NCBI GenBank assembly: GCA_963777485.1
Contig: CAVZQP010000001.1
Span: 806,001 to 870,000, forward strand
Direction: 5' to 3'
DNA length: 64,000 nucleotides
Source: Bog-473 sp963777485
GTDB taxonomy: Bacteria > Actinomycetota > Acidimicrobiia > Acidimicrobiales > RAAP-2
Under the pieces are notes generated by a model, which saw nothing but the letters and a program-made list of their open reading frames with translations, was not told the origin of the DNA and did not search any database. This document shows positions 25,701 through 34,943 of the stretch, piece after piece (the first letter of the stretch is position 1; each line of letters starts with the position of its first letter). The position numbers were made by a program, and so were the translations under genes.

Positions 25701-26179
25701 CCGCCCAGCGCGCGGTCCAGTTTCTGCACCTCCGCGCGCAGCTGCGCAATGGCGCCGTTCAGGTTGAACGTGTTGAGCACCTGGTTGTAGTTCGCCTGCG
25801 TGGGTTGGGCGTCGCCCAGGATCTCGAGGCTGTTGGCGAGCGTCTGGGCCGAGTTGCGCGCGCTGACGATGTCGTTCTGCGGCGCGTTGAAGCCCTTGCC
25901 TACGGCGAGCATGTTGGCGTAGTCGTGGATCTGGTTGCCGAGCGTGAGATCGGCGTGCTCGAGGCACACCACCGGGCTCGAGGCGGACTTGCACGAGGCC
26001 GCCTTCGACGCGTACGTCGTCATCTGGGAGAGCACTTTGGCGCCATCGCCCTGCAGGCCCGAGTTCGCAGAGCCCGACCCACCCGGTCCGGATCCCGAGC
26101 TGCAGGCGGCCAGTACGAGCGGAAGTGACAGCAGCGCCAGTCCGGTGATGCGGAGACGGTACGGGGAGGGGCGGCTCAC
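25697..26179 (-). CDS. Putative lipoprotein of unknown function
   Basis: 160-residue protein starting at GTG 26179 with a lipoprotein signal: basic residues, the hydrophobic run ITGLALLSLPLVLAAC and a lipobox LAAC with Cys near residue 24, followed by a Ser/Gly-rich linker. The mature part is helical and contains two Cys (in ASCKSASSPVVCLEHADL) that may form a disulfide, and ends in a coiled-coil-like helix (AQLRAEVQKLDRALGG). No family recognised. Divergent from miaB with only 42 bp between the start codons. Confidence 0.75.
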   Translation of the reverse strand: MSRPSPYRLRITGLALLSLPLVLAACSSGSGPGGSGSANSGLQGDGAKVLSQMTTYASKAASCKSASSPVVCLEHADLTLGNQIHDYANMLAVGKGFNAPQNDIVSARNSAQTLANSLEILGDAQPTQANYNQVLNTFNLNGAIAQLRAEVQKLDRALGG

Positions 26180-26208
26180 GGCGGACGATCGTATGCGCTG
26201 GGCCTCCC

Positions 26209-26214
26209 TAGAAT
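26209..26214 (+). promoter_or_regulatory. -10 element (TAGAAT) of miaB, leaderless
   Basis: TAGAAT ends 7 nt before ATG 26222. This favours ATG 26222 over the in-frame GTG 26216. No Shine-Dalgarno sequence is present. Confidence 0.6.
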
Positions 26215-26221
26215 CGTGCGG

Positions 26222-27613
26222 ATGCCGCGGCGATACTTCATCCGGACGTTCGGGTGCCAGATGAACGAGCACGACTCGGAGCGCCTGGCCGGCTTGCTCG
26301 TGGCCGACGGTATGGAGCCCGCAGCGGCCATGGAGGATGCCGACGTCGTGGTGCTCAACACGTGCTGCATCCGGGAGAACGCCGACCAACGCCTCTACGG
26401 GACGCTCGGCCGCCTGAAGGAGCTGGTCGACGCGAAACCCGGACTCCAGATCGCCGTCGGCGGCTGTCTCGCGCAAAAGGACCGGGAGCGCATCCAAGAG
26501 AAAGTCGGCTGGGTCGACGTCGTGTTCGGTACGCACAATCTCAGCCGGGCGCCGGTCCTTCTGCGCCGGTCGCGCCACGAGGGCCCGGTGATGGAGATCC
26601 TCGACGCGCCCGAGCCCGAGGCAGGCACCGAGCCGTTGCTCGGCCCCGGCGCCGTGCGCGAGCTGCCGTACGCGGCCTGGGTCAACATCCAGACCGGATG
26701 CGACAACTCCTGCGCCTTTTGCATCGTGCCGTCGGTGCGCGGCCCCGAGGTCAGCCGGCCGTTCGACGACATCGTCGAGGAGGTGGCGTTGCTCGCGCGC
26801 CGCGGCGTCAGCGAGGTGACGCTGCTCGGGCAGAACGTCAACTCGTACGGACGCGACATCACGCGCCGGCGCCCGCTCTTCGCCGACCTGCTGCGCTCCC
26901 TCGGCGGGGTCGAGGGCATCTCCCGCATACGCTTCACCAGCCCGCATCCCAAGGACCTCCGCCCCGAGACCATCGAGGCGATGGCCGAGACCCCGGAGGT
27001 CTGCGAACACCTGCATCTGCCCCTCCAGTCGGGCAGCGACGCGGTGCTGCGCGCCATGCGGCGCGGCTACACCTCCGCGCGTTACCTGGAACGCCTGGCG
27101 GCTGCGCGCGCCGCGATCGACGACCTGGCGGTGACGACAGACATCATCGTGGGCTTCCCCGGCGAGACCGACGACGACTTCGAGGACACGCTGGCCGTCT
27201 GCGCCGAGGCCGCATACGACAGCGCATACACGTTCGTGTTCTCGCCGCGGCCGGGCACGCGGGCAGCCACCATGGAGGACGCGTTCGTGCCGTCCGAGGT
27301 GGTGAGCGAGCGCTTCGAACGCCTGAAGACCGTGGTGGACCGCGCCGCGCTGGCGCGCCACCAGGCGCGGGTCGGGCGCGACGAAGAGGTACTGGTGGAG
27401 GGGGTGAGCCGTCGCAACGACGCCACGCTCACCGGCCGCACGCGGCAGGGCAAGCTCGTCCACTTCCCGCGTGCGGGCAGCGGCGACCCCGATCCGGGGG
27501 CGCTGGCCCGGGTCACGGTGACCGACGGGCACCCCCACCATCTCTCCGGCCGGCTCGAGGAGGTGACGGCCCGGCCGCGTCACCGGGTACGGATCCCGGT
27601 CGGGAGCGCTTGA
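26222..27613 (+). CDS. miaB: tRNA-2-methylthio-N6-dimethylallyladenosine synthase MiaB
   Basis: Radical SAM methylthiotransferase acting on i6A37 of tRNAs reading UNN codons. The N-terminal UPF0004 domain has three cluster cysteines (TFGCQMNEHDSE, LNTCCIRENA, VGGCLAQKD); the radical SAM domain has CDNSCAFCIVP; LGQNVNSYG and LQSGSDAVLRAMRRGYT are further MiaB marks; a TRAM domain ends the protein (463 aa). miaA follows with a TTGA overlap, so the two successive enzymes of the same base modification are translated together. Confidence 0.96.
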   Translation: MPRRYFIRTFGCQMNEHDSERLAGLLVADGMEPAAAMEDADVVVLNTCCIRENADQRLYGTLGRLKELVDAKPGLQIAVGGCLAQKDRERIQEKVGWVDVVFGTHNLSRAPVLLRRSRHEGPVMEILDAPEPEAGTEPLLGPGAVRELPYAAWVNIQTGCDNSCAFCIVPSVRGPEVSRPFDDIVEEVALLARRGVSEVTLLGQNVNSYGRDITRRRPLFADLLRSLGGVEGISRIRFTSPHPKDLRPETIEAMAETPEVCEHLHLPLQSGSDAVLRAMRRGYTSARYLERLAAARAAIDDLAVTTDIIVGFPGETDDDFEDTLAVCAEAAYDSAYTFVFSPRPGTRAATMEDAFVPSEVVSERFERLKTVVDRAALARHQARVGRDEEVLVEGVSRRNDATLTGRTRQGKLVHFPRAGSGDPDPGALARVTVTDGHPHHLSGRLEEVTARPRHRVRIPVGSA

Positions 27614-28524
27614 GCGCCGTCGCACTCGTCGGGGTCACCGCGTCCGGCAAGTCGGCACTGGCCCTGGGCCTCGCCGTGCAGCGGGGAGACTGCGAGATCG
27701 TCTCGGTCGACTCCATGTGCGTGTACCGCGGCATGGACATCGGCACCTCGAAGCCCGACGCCGCGGCCCGCCGCGCCGTGCCGCACCACCTCTTGGACCT
27801 GGTCGACCCGGACGAGGAGTTCACGCTGACCGAGTTCCAGCGGGCAGCGCGGGGCGCCCTCGCTGACATCGAAGGGCGCGGCAAGCACGCCCTCCTGGTG
27901 GGGGGCACCGGCCTGTACCTGCGCTCGGTGGTCGACGACCTGGACATCCCCGGTCGCTACCCCGAGGTGGCCGCGTCGCTCGAGGCAGAGCTCGACGCAG
28001 GCCGCGCCCAGCCGGCCGACCTCCATGCCCGGCTGGCCGAGCTGGACCCCGTCGGCGCGGCCCGTATCGAGCCGACCAACCGGCGGCGGGTGGTGCGCGC
28101 GCTGGAGGTCACGCTCGGAGCGGGCCGGCCCTTCTCGGAGTTCGGGCCGGGACTCGAGGCCTACCCGGCGTCCGGCATCCCGCAGGTCGGGCTCGCCGTC
28201 GGAGCCGAGGAGACCGACCGGCGCATCACGGAGCGGTTCTCCGCCATGGTGGAGGCGGGCCTGGTGGAAGAGGTCCGCGCCCTCGCCTCCCGGCCCGGGG
28301 GTATCTCGCGCACCGCGCGCCAGGCGCTGGGCTACCGGGAGGTGCTCGCGCACGTCGAGAACGGTGTCCCGCTCGACGACTGCCTGGAGGAGGCGGTTCG
28401 GCGCACCCGCCAGTTCGCCCGCCGCCAGGCCTCCTGGTTCCGCCGCGACCCGCGGATCACCTGGAGCGCGGACCCGGCCGAGGCGTCCGAGCTACTCGAA
28501 CGGGCGCTCTGCGTGCACGGCTGA
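27610..28524 (+). CDS. miaA: tRNA dimethylallyltransferase MiaA
   Basis: Transfers a dimethylallyl group to A37 of tRNA, the substrate of MiaB. The P-loop GVTASGKSAL is at the N-terminus, followed by VSVDSMCVYRGMDIGTSKP, HHLLDLVDP and LLVGGTGLYLRSVVDDL, all typical; the C-terminal part has QALGYREVL and RQFARRQASWFRRD. From TTG 27610, which overlaps the miaB stop, it is 304 aa. Confidence 0.95.
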   Translation: MSAVALVGVTASGKSALALGLAVQRGDCEIVSVDSMCVYRGMDIGTSKPDAAARRAVPHHLLDLVDPDEEFTLTEFQRAARGALADIEGRGKHALLVGGTGLYLRSVVDDLDIPGRYPEVAASLEAELDAGRAQPADLHARLAELDPVGAARIEPTNRRRVVRALEVTLGAGRPFSEFGPGLEAYPASGIPQVGLAVGAEETDRRITERFSAMVEAGLVEEVRALASRPGGISRTARQALGYREVLAHVENGVPLDDCLEEAVRRTRQFARRQASWFRRDPRITWSADPAEASELLERALCVHG

Positions 28525-28542
28525 ACGGCGCCACCTGCGAGA

Positions 28543-29367
28543 ATGGGATTCGTGCACGCCTCCAAGCACGAAGGGGCCGGCAACGACTTCCTGGTCGTGC
28601 TCGACCCCGACGACTCCCTCCGGCTCTCGGTGGCCCAGGTCCGCCTGCTGGCCGATCGTCGCCGCGGCGTCGGCGCGGACGGCATCATCCGGGTCGGCCC
28701 CGGGCGCGACGGGTGCGACGTCTCCATGCAACTCACCAACGCGGACGGGAGCGATGCCGAGATGAGCGGCAACGGCATCCGGTGCCTGGCGCAGGCCGCC
28801 GTGGACGCCGGATGGGTCCGGCCCCCACGCTTCACCGTGGCCACCGCAGCCGGGACGCGGACGGTCGAGTACGCCGCGGGCCCGGCCGACGGCTGGGCCT
28901 CGGCCCGGGTGGACATGGGCCCGGCGCGGCTCGGGCCCGACCAGCCCCAGGAGTTCGAGGACCGGCGGGTGCGCACGGTCGACGTGGGCAACCCGCACCT
29001 CGTCCTGCTCGGTCCCGACACCGAAAGCGTGGACGTCGCGGAGCTCGGGCCCAAGCTCCAGGCGGCCTTCCCCGGCGGGATCAACGTGGAGTGGATCACC
29101 GTCCTCACCGACCGCGAGGGCGACTTCCTCGACCTCCGGGTGTGGGAGCGCGGCGCCGGGGAGACGTTGGCCTGCGGCACCGGGAGCGTCGCCGCCGCGG
29201 TCGCGGCGCGGAGCTGGGATGTGATCGCCAACGGCGTGGTCCGGGTGCGGAACCCGGGCGGCATGCTCGAGGTCACGTTCGGCGCGCCCCACGAGGCGAC
29301 CACCTACCTGGCCGGCCCGGTGCGCAAGGTGGCCGACGTCGAGATCCATCCGGGGATGCTCTCTTGA
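28543..29367 (+). CDS. dapF: Diaminopimelate epimerase
   Basis: Interconverts LL- and meso-diaminopimelate by a two-cysteine mechanism. The N-terminus FVHASKHEGAGNDFLV, the first catalytic Cys in GNGIRCLAQ and the second in LACGTGSVAAAVAA are present; 274 aa is normal. ATG 28543 is used; GTG 28552 would remove three residues. It lies 18 bp after miaA and overlaps hflX. Confidence 0.95.
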   Translation: MGFVHASKHEGAGNDFLVVLDPDDSLRLSVAQVRLLADRRRGVGADGIIRVGPGRDGCDVSMQLTNADGSDAEMSGNGIRCLAQAAVDAGWVRPPRFTVATAAGTRTVEYAAGPADGWASARVDMGPARLGPDQPQEFEDRRVRTVDVGNPHLVLLGPDTESVDVAELGPKLQAAFPGGINVEWITVLTDREGDFLDLRVWERGAGETLACGTGSVAAAVAARSWDVIANGVVRVRNPGGMLEVTFGAPHEATTYLAGPVRKVADVEIHPGMLS

Positions 29368-30644
29368 GCAACGTGCTGCCCGGGACGCTCATCGAGCGCA
29401 CCTTTCGGGAGCGCATCCTCCTCGTCGGCGTCGTCTTCCCGGGGCTCACCAACGAGATGATCGATGAGGAGCTCGACGAGCTCACCCTCCTGGTCGACAG
29501 CGCCGGCGCCGACGTCGTCGGACGCGTAGTGCAACGACGCGACGCCCCGGACCCCGCGACCTTCGTCGGGCGCGGCAAGGCGGAGGAGATCGCCGAGCTG
29601 AGCCGGAGCCTCGACGTCGACACGGTCGTCTTCGACGACGAGCTGACCCCCGCGCAGCACCGGAACCTGGAGAAGCTCTTCGGGCGCACGGCCATCGACC
29701 GCACGGCGGTGATCCTCGACATCTTCGCCCAGAACGCCCGCAGCCCCGAGGGCAAGGCACAGGTGGAACTGGCGCTTCTGCGTTACCGGCTGCCCCGCCT
29801 GCGCGGGCGCGGCAGCGCGCTCAGCCAGCAGGCCGGTGGCATCGGGACGAGGGGTCCCGGTGAGACGCAGCTCGAGGTCGACCGGCGCCGCCTGGTGCGG
29901 CGCATGCACCGCCTCGAGGCGGACCTGCGCGAGGTCGAGCGCACCCGCACGCTCCAGCGGCGCAGCCGGGCACGCGGCCGCCACCGGGAGCTGACGCTCG
30001 TCGGCTACACGAATGCGGGGAAGTCGACGTTGCTCAACCGTCTCACCGATGCAGGGGTGCCGGCCGCCGACAGGCTGTTCGTCACGCTCGACCCGCGTAC
30101 GCGCCAGCTGTCGCTCCCCGGTGGTGAGACCGTTCTCGTCACCGACACCGTCGGCTTCGTGCGCAAGCTGCCGCACGAGCTGGTGGAGGCATTTCGCTCC
30201 ACGCTGGACTCGGTGCACTTGTCGGACCTTGTCGTCCACGTGGTCGACGCGTCGGCGCCCAATACCGACGCGCAGATCGCAGCCGTCCACGAGGTGCTGG
30301 GGGAGATCGGGGCGGCGGACGTGCCCGAGCTGGTCGTGGTGAACAAAGCGGACAAGGCACCCGAGGAGGCCAAGGTGCTCGCCCACGCGATCGAAGGCTC
30401 GGTACTGATCTCGGCGCGCACTGGCGAAGGCATCGAGGACCTCCTGGCGGTCATAGGCGATCGCCTGCGCGGCTCGGATCGCGTCGTCGAGCTGGTCGTG
30501 CCCTGGAGCCGCGGCGACGTGCTCGCCGCGATCCACCGCGAGGGGGAGGTGGTCGGGCAGAGCGACGGCGAGGAGTCGGCCACGCTCCAGGTCGTCCTCG
30601 ACGACGTCGGCCGGGCCCGCTTCGCAGAATTCGTGGCGTCGTGA
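29364..30644 (+). CDS. hflX: GTPase HflX
   Basis: Ribosome-associated GTPase implicated in rescue and recycling of stalled or heat-damaged ribosomes. The N-terminal HflX domain has FVGRGKAEEI and DDELTPAQHRNLE, the glycine-rich linker SQQAGGIGTRGPGETQLE precedes the G domain with G1 GYTNAGKSTLL, G3 DTVGFVRKLP and G4 NKAD. Length is 426 aa from TTG 29364 overlapping the dapF stop. The dapF-hflX order is common in actinobacteria. Confidence 0.94.
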   Translation: MSNVLPGTLIERTFRERILLVGVVFPGLTNEMIDEELDELTLLVDSAGADVVGRVVQRRDAPDPATFVGRGKAEEIAELSRSLDVDTVVFDDELTPAQHRNLEKLFGRTAIDRTAVILDIFAQNARSPEGKAQVELALLRYRLPRLRGRGSALSQQAGGIGTRGPGETQLEVDRRRLVRRMHRLEADLREVERTRTLQRRSRARGRHRELTLVGYTNAGKSTLLNRLTDAGVPAADRLFVTLDPRTRQLSLPGGETVLVTDTVGFVRKLPHELVEAFRSTLDSVHLSDLVVHVVDASAPNTDAQIAAVHEVLGEIGAADVPELVVVNKADKAPEEAKVLAHAIEGSVLISARTGEGIEDLLAVIGDRLRGSDRVVELVVPWSRGDVLAAIHREGEVVGQSDGEESATLQVVLDDVGRARFAEFVAS

Positions 30645-31774
30645 CGTTCACGCTGCCGCCCTATCCCTATGACCGGCTGGCCGGCCTCGCCAAGCTGGCG
30701 GAGGCGCACGACGGAGGAATGGTGGACTGTTCCATCGGGACGCCGTGCGACCCACCGCTGCCAGCCGTGGTCGAGGCGTTGGCGTCCTCGGGCTCCGAGC
30801 GTGGGTATCCGGCCTCGGCCGGGAGTCCCCAGCTGCGCGAGGCGGCCGCACGCTGGCTCACGCGCCGCTTCGGCCTCGACGACGTGCCGCCGGCGTCGGT
30901 CGCCGCGTGCGTCGGCACCAAGGAGTTGGTTGCCTCGGTGCCCCACGTGCTGCGCCTGCGGACGCCCGAACGCGACACCGTGTTGTACCCGGCCGTGTCC
31001 TACCCGACGTACGCCATGGGAGCCGAGCTCGCCGGTTGCCGCGCCGTCGCCGTCCCTCCGCCGCCCGGGCACCTCGGGGGCCTCGACCTCGAGGCGATCG
31101 ATCCCGACGACGCGCGGCGCGCCGTGGTGCTGTGGTCGAACTCGCCGTCGAACCCGACGGGCGGGCTCGGTGACCTCGGCGCGGAGGCGGCGTGGGGGCG
31201 AGCGCAGGGCGTGCCGGTCTTTTCCGACGAGTGCTACGCGGAATTCACCTGGGACGGCCCGCCGCGCTCGGTCCTCGAACACGGGGCGGACGGTGTGGTC
31301 GCGGTGCACTCGCTGTCGAAGCGTTCGAACCTGGCGGGCCTGCGCGTCGGCTTCTACGCCGGGGACGCCGAGCTCGTCGAATTCCTGCGTGCAGTGCGCC
31401 AGCACGCCGGACTCATGGTCCCGGGCCCGGCCCAGGCCGCGGGCGTGGCCGCGTTGAGCGACGACGACCATGTCGAGGCACAGCGCACCCGCTATCGCGA
31501 GCGGATGGGGTACCTCGGTGGCGTCCTGGGCGCGTACGGGGTCCCGGTGGAGCTGCCCCAGGGCGGCTTCTACCTGTGGGTCCCCGTCCCGTCCGAGCGC
31601 TGGACCGATGCCTGGGCGATGGCGGAGGCGCTGGCCAACGACGGTGGGCTCCTGGTCAGTCCGGGCGATCTCTACGGCGACGGCGGCGCCGGCCACGTCC
31701 GCGTGGCGGTGGTGCAGCCGATGGAGCGGTTGGAGTTGGTGGGGGAACGCCTCGGTAGGGTGAACCATGGCTGA
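30641..31774 (+). CDS. dapC: Succinyldiaminopimelate transaminase (DapC-type aminotransferase)
   Basis: Fold-type I PLP aminotransferase of 377 aa. It shows the Asn/Asp/Tyr cofactor residues in NSPSNPTGG and VFSDECYAEF and the Schiff-base lysine in HSLSKRSNLAG (about residue 227). Position directly before dapD and dapE, with overlapping ends (GTGA with hflX; 8 bp with dapD), supports the succinyl-aminoketopimelate step of lysine synthesis rather than a general aminotransferase. Cytoplasmic. Confidence 0.88.
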   Translation: MTFTLPPYPYDRLAGLAKLAEAHDGGMVDCSIGTPCDPPLPAVVEALASSGSERGYPASAGSPQLREAAARWLTRRFGLDDVPPASVAACVGTKELVASVPHVLRLRTPERDTVLYPAVSYPTYAMGAELAGCRAVAVPPPPGHLGGLDLEAIDPDDARRAVVLWSNSPSNPTGGLGDLGAEAAWGRAQGVPVFSDECYAEFTWDGPPRSVLEHGADGVVAVHSLSKRSNLAGLRVGFYAGDAELVEFLRAVRQHAGLMVPGPAQAAGVAALSDDDHVEAQRTRYRERMGYLGGVLGAYGVPVELPQGGFYLWVPVPSERWTDAWAMAEALANDGGLLVSPGDLYGDGGAGHVRVAVVQPMERLELVGERLGRVNHG

Positions 31775-32594
31775 TCTTCAATCGCAGATCGAGGAGCTCT
31801 GGGAGCGGCGCGGCGAGCTCTCGCCCGCGGACACGGACGCCGCCAAGCTCGTCGAGGAGGCGATCGACCTCTTGGACAAGGGCGAGGCCCGCGTCGCCGA
31901 GGTCGACCCGGCGACGGACCAGGTCGTCGTCCACGAATGGCTCAAGAAGTCCATCCTCTTGCTCTTCTCCTTGCGCGGGATGGAGACGATCGAACACGGG
32001 CCGTTCGAATACGCCGACAAGTTGCCCCTCAAGCACGGGTTCGCCGAAGCCGGCGTGCGCGCCCTGCCCGGGGCGTCGGCGCGTTGGGGCTCGTTCCTCG
32101 GCCGGGGCGTCGTGCTGATGCCCTCCTACGTGAACATCGGCGCCTGGGTCGGTGCCGGCACCATGGTCGACACCTGGGCGACCGTGGCCTCGTGTGGCCA
32201 GATCGGCGAGCGGGTGCACCTCTCTGGCGGCGTCGGCATCGGCGGCGTCCTCGAACCCCCGAACGCGGTGCCCGTGGTCGTGGAGGACGACGCGTTCGTC
32301 GGCAGCCGCTGCATGGTGACCGGCGGCGCGCGCATCGGAAAGGGCGCGGTGCTCGGGGCAGGCAGCTTCCTCGACCCCTCGATCCCCGTCATCGACGCCG
32401 AGACCGGTGAAGAGCTCTCTCGTGGCGTCGTGCCTCCGTGGTGCGTCGCCATCCGGGCCAGCCGCCGCCGTGAGTACCCGGGCGGTGAGTTCTTCGTTCC
32501 GTGCGTCCTCGTCATCAAGCGCATCAACGAAGGTGAGCGTCACGACAAGGCGCAGCTCAACCAGGTGCTGCGCGAACACGGCGCCAGCACTTGA
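31767..32594 (+). CDS. dapD: Tetrahydrodipicolinate N-succinyltransferase, E. coli type
   Basis: Left-handed beta-helix acyltransferase that succinylates tetrahydrodipicolinate. The motifs LMPSYVNIGAWVGAGTMVDT, WATVASCGQIGERVHLSGGV and GIGGVLEPP closely follow the proteobacterial DapD, whereas most actinobacteria carry a distinct, divergent DapD. Length 275 aa also matches the E. coli type. ATG 31767 overlaps dapC; TAGGGT (31756-31761) 5 nt upstream may be a weak -10. Together with dapC and dapE it defines the succinylase route. Confidence 0.93.
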   Translation: MADLQSQIEELWERRGELSPADTDAAKLVEEAIDLLDKGEARVAEVDPATDQVVVHEWLKKSILLLFSLRGMETIEHGPFEYADKLPLKHGFAEAGVRALPGASARWGSFLGRGVVLMPSYVNIGAWVGAGTMVDTWATVASCGQIGERVHLSGGVGIGGVLEPPNAVPVVVEDDAFVGSRCMVTGGARIGKGAVLGAGSFLDPSIPVIDAETGEELSRGVVPPWCVAIRASRRREYPGGEFFVPCVLVIKRINEGERHDKAQLNQVLREHGAST

Positions 32595-32601
32595 GCCGAG
32601 G

Positions 32602-33663
32602 ATGACGGACCTGCTGGCGGCCACGGTCGACCTGATGGCGATGCCGTCGGTGAGCGGCGAGGAGGCCGCGATCGCGGACGCCGTCCACAAGGCGCTCGGC
32701 GCCTGCCCCTGGCTGGAGGCCGAACGGGTGGGCGACAACGTCGTCGCCCGCACCAGCCTCGCACGGGAGCACCGGCTGGTCATGGCCGGGCATCTCGACA
32801 CGGTGCCGCCCGGCGAGAACGCGCGGCCGAAGCTCGACGGCGACACCGTCTGGGGCGTGGGGGCATCGGACATGAAGGGCGGCCTGGCCGTCATGCTGGA
32901 CCTCGCCACCACCGTGCAGGCACCGACCGTGGACGTGACGTGGTGCTTCTACGCACGCGAGGAGATCAGCCGCAACGAGAGCGGCCTGTTCGAGCTCTGG
33001 CAGCAGCGACCCGATCTCCTGGCGGGTGATGCCGCGATCCTCGGTGAGCCGACGAGCGCCGTGGTCGAGGCGGGGTGCCAGGGCACCATGCGTGTTCGCA
33101 TCGCCCTGCGCGGGGTGCGGGCCCACACCGCGCGCCCGTTCACCGGCCGCAACGCGATCCACCGTCTCGGCGCGCTCCTCTTGCGGGTTGCGGACTGGCC
33201 GCCGCGCGAGGTCGTCCTCGACGGGTGCACGTACACCGAGCAGCTCCAGGCGGTGGGCATCGAGGGGGGAGTGGCCAGCAACGTGGTCCCGGACGAGGCG
33301 GTGGTCACGCTCAACCACCGGTATGCGCCGGACCGGGGCCAGGCCGAGGCGGAGGCCTTCCTCCACGAACTCCTCGACCCGGTGCTCGAGCTCGACGCCG
33401 GCGACACCTGGGAGATGCTCGATGCCGGCGACGGCGCGCCACCCTCCCTCGGCCATCCCCTCCTCAAGGCCTTGGTGGAGCGGAGCGGCGCCCCCCCCAA
33501 GGCCAAGGTGGGATGGACCGACGTCGCGTCGTTCTGGGAGCACGGCGTGCCGGCAGCGAACTTCGGGCCGGGCGACCCACTCGTGGCCCACCATCCCGAC
33601 GAGCGTGTGAGTCGCCAACAGCTCGAGCGGGCCCGAGAGGTGCTGGCCGCGCTGCTCTCCTGA
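32602..33663 (+). CDS. dapE: Succinyl-diaminopimelate desuccinylase
   Basis: M20-family dizinc amidohydrolase releasing LL-diaminopimelate from its N-succinyl form. Zinc ligands are visible: His in AGHLDTVPPG, Asp in GASDMKGGLAVM, the Glu pair in YAREEIS, Glu in LGEPTSA and His in DPLVAHHPDE. The lid/dimer domain is present; 353 aa is normal. ATG 32602 follows 7 bp after dapD with GAGG just upstream; earlier in-frame starts lie inside dapD. It completes the dapCDE operon. Confidence 0.94.
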   Translation: MTDLLAATVDLMAMPSVSGEEAAIADAVHKALGACPWLEAERVGDNVVARTSLAREHRLVMAGHLDTVPPGENARPKLDGDTVWGVGASDMKGGLAVMLDLATTVQAPTVDVTWCFYAREEISRNESGLFELWQQRPDLLAGDAAILGEPTSAVVEAGCQGTMRVRIALRGVRAHTARPFTGRNAIHRLGALLLRVADWPPREVVLDGCTYTEQLQAVGIEGGVASNVVPDEAVVTLNHRYAPDRGQAEAEAFLHELLDPVLELDAGDTWEMLDAGDGAPPSLGHPLLKALVERSGAPPKAKVGWTDVASFWEHGVPAANFGPGDPLVAHHPDERVSRQQLERAREVLAALLS

Positions 33664-33703
33664 TCCGGAGAACGCCGCATCAGCGTGCGCGCGACACTGG
33701 CTC

Positions 33704-34222
33704 GTGAGCGACGCGGCGCCACCCTCTGCCCCTTGGGTCCACGAGGCGGTCGTTGTCAGGGACTCGCCGATCGCGGGCCGGGGATTGTTCGCCCGCACGG
33801 CCTTCGACGAGGGGAAGGTCGTCGTCCGCGTCGGTGGCCGGCTCGTGGGCACAGAGGAGCTCCGACGGCTCATCGAGACCTCGGAGCACTACGTCGACAC
33901 CTTGACGGTGTTCGAGGACGTCCACCTCGTGCTGCCGCCCGCCACCACCGTGCACTACGGGAACCACTGCTGCAATCCCAACCTGTGGCACGTCGGCCCC
34001 TACGAGATCGCCACCAGACGGCCGGTCCGTGCGGGTGAGGAGCTCACCATGGACTACGCCACCCAGACCGGTGCGCCGGGCTTCTCCATGCGCTGCCGCT
34101 GCGGGGCCGCCGACTGTCGGGGCGAGGTGACGAGCGGGGACTGGCGGCGCGCCGACCTGCAGGCTCGGTACGCCGGCCACTGGGTGCCGGCGCTGGAAGA
34201 ACGGATCGCGTGCAGCGGCTGA
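33704..34222 (+). CDS. SET domain-containing protein
   Basis: 172-residue protein resembling the catalytic core of SET-domain lysine methyltransferases: the N-terminal SPIAGRGLFA strand, the SAM-binding NHCCNPNLWH, the pseudoknot element GEELTMDYA and a post-SET-like Cys cluster (CRCGAADCRGE). Bacterial members have few known substrates. GTG 33704 lies 40 bp after dapE and may be part of that transcript. Convergent with the sulfotransferase gene (1 bp between the stops). Confidence 0.85.
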   Translation: MSDAAPPSAPWVHEAVVVRDSPIAGRGLFARTAFDEGKVVVRVGGRLVGTEELRRLIETSEHYVDTLTVFEDVHLVLPPATTVHYGNHCCNPNLWHVGPYEIATRRPVRAGEELTMDYATQTGAPGFSMRCRCGAADCRGEVTSGDWRRADLQARYAGHWVPALEERIACSG

Positions 34223-34223
34223 C

Positions 34224-34844
34224 TCAGGGGTCGAGGCCGAGCAGGGCCCGCGTGTCGGCCTCCTTGTTCACGTGCGGGAACGGATGCTTCGGGACCTCGA
34301 CACCCAAGGCGGCGCAGATCGGCTCCCAGCCGTCTCCCGCGGTCCACTCGACGAGCCGTCCCGCCGGTGCGGCCGTCCGCACATGCTCGTTGTAGGCGAG
34401 GTAAGCGGCCTTGGCTGCGCCCTCGTCGAACCAGTCGGGTGAGAAGGACTCCATCATGCCGCGGCCCATGCGGGTCCAGCCGTTGTCCTCTGCGGTCGGC
34501 GCGAAATAGGTCGCCAGCGCGATGAAGATCGTCCGCGAGGCGCTCTTCCACCATGACTCCACGTCGCGGACCGAGAGGAGGATGGGCGCCTCCGGGAAGG
34601 CTTCGCTGAGCTCGCGCCAGAACGGAGCGGCCGGCCAGTCGACGGTGGCGACGTACCCGTCGAAGAACTCGTTCCAGTCGGGGTGCTTTCCCGCGTAGGC
34701 GTCGCCCCAGACGTCGGGGTCGGCGGGCCGTTCTTGCACCTCGTCCATGTGGTAGCAGCGCCCGCCGAGAAGGTCCTGCAAGGCAAGTTTGAGCGAGAGC
34801 GTGCCCGTTCGCCCGAGCCCCGCGCCGATGATCCGAAGTCCCAT
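34224..34844 (-). CDS. Sulfotransferase family protein
   Basis: 206-residue protein with the PAPS 5'-phosphosulfate-binding start IIGAGLGRTGTLSLKLALQ and the 3'-phosphate element VRDVESWWKSA, the layout of the actinobacterial sulfotransferase-like (NAD-dependent epimerase-named) family. It would transfer sulfate from PAPS to an unidentified alcohol acceptor. An AAAGGCGG-like Shine-Dalgarno sequence precedes ATG 34844. Monocistronic by position. Confidence 0.85.
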   Translation of the reverse strand: MGLRIIGAGLGRTGTLSLKLALQDLLGGRCYHMDEVQERPADPDVWGDAYAGKHPDWNEFFDGYVATVDWPAAPFWRELSEAFPEAPILLSVRDVESWWKSASRTIFIALATYFAPTAEDNGWTRMGRGMMESFSPDWFDEGAAKAAYLAYNEHVRTAAPAGRLVEWTAGDGWEPICAALGVEVPKHPFPHVNKEADTRALLGLDP

Positions 34845-34943
34845 GACCGCCTTTCCGTCGATGAGGCGGAGGTTACGTCACGGGTCCTGGCCGTCATAGG
34901 GCCGACAGTCACAGGACCGACCGGCCACACCGTCCCGGTGCCG

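Noticed and set aside
22635..25994. Very long minus-strand open frame opposite ftsK, the carboxypeptidase gene and thrB
   Set aside because: Arg/Gly/His-rich low-complexity translation produced by the high third-position GC of the true plus-strand genes; no start signal or family motif.
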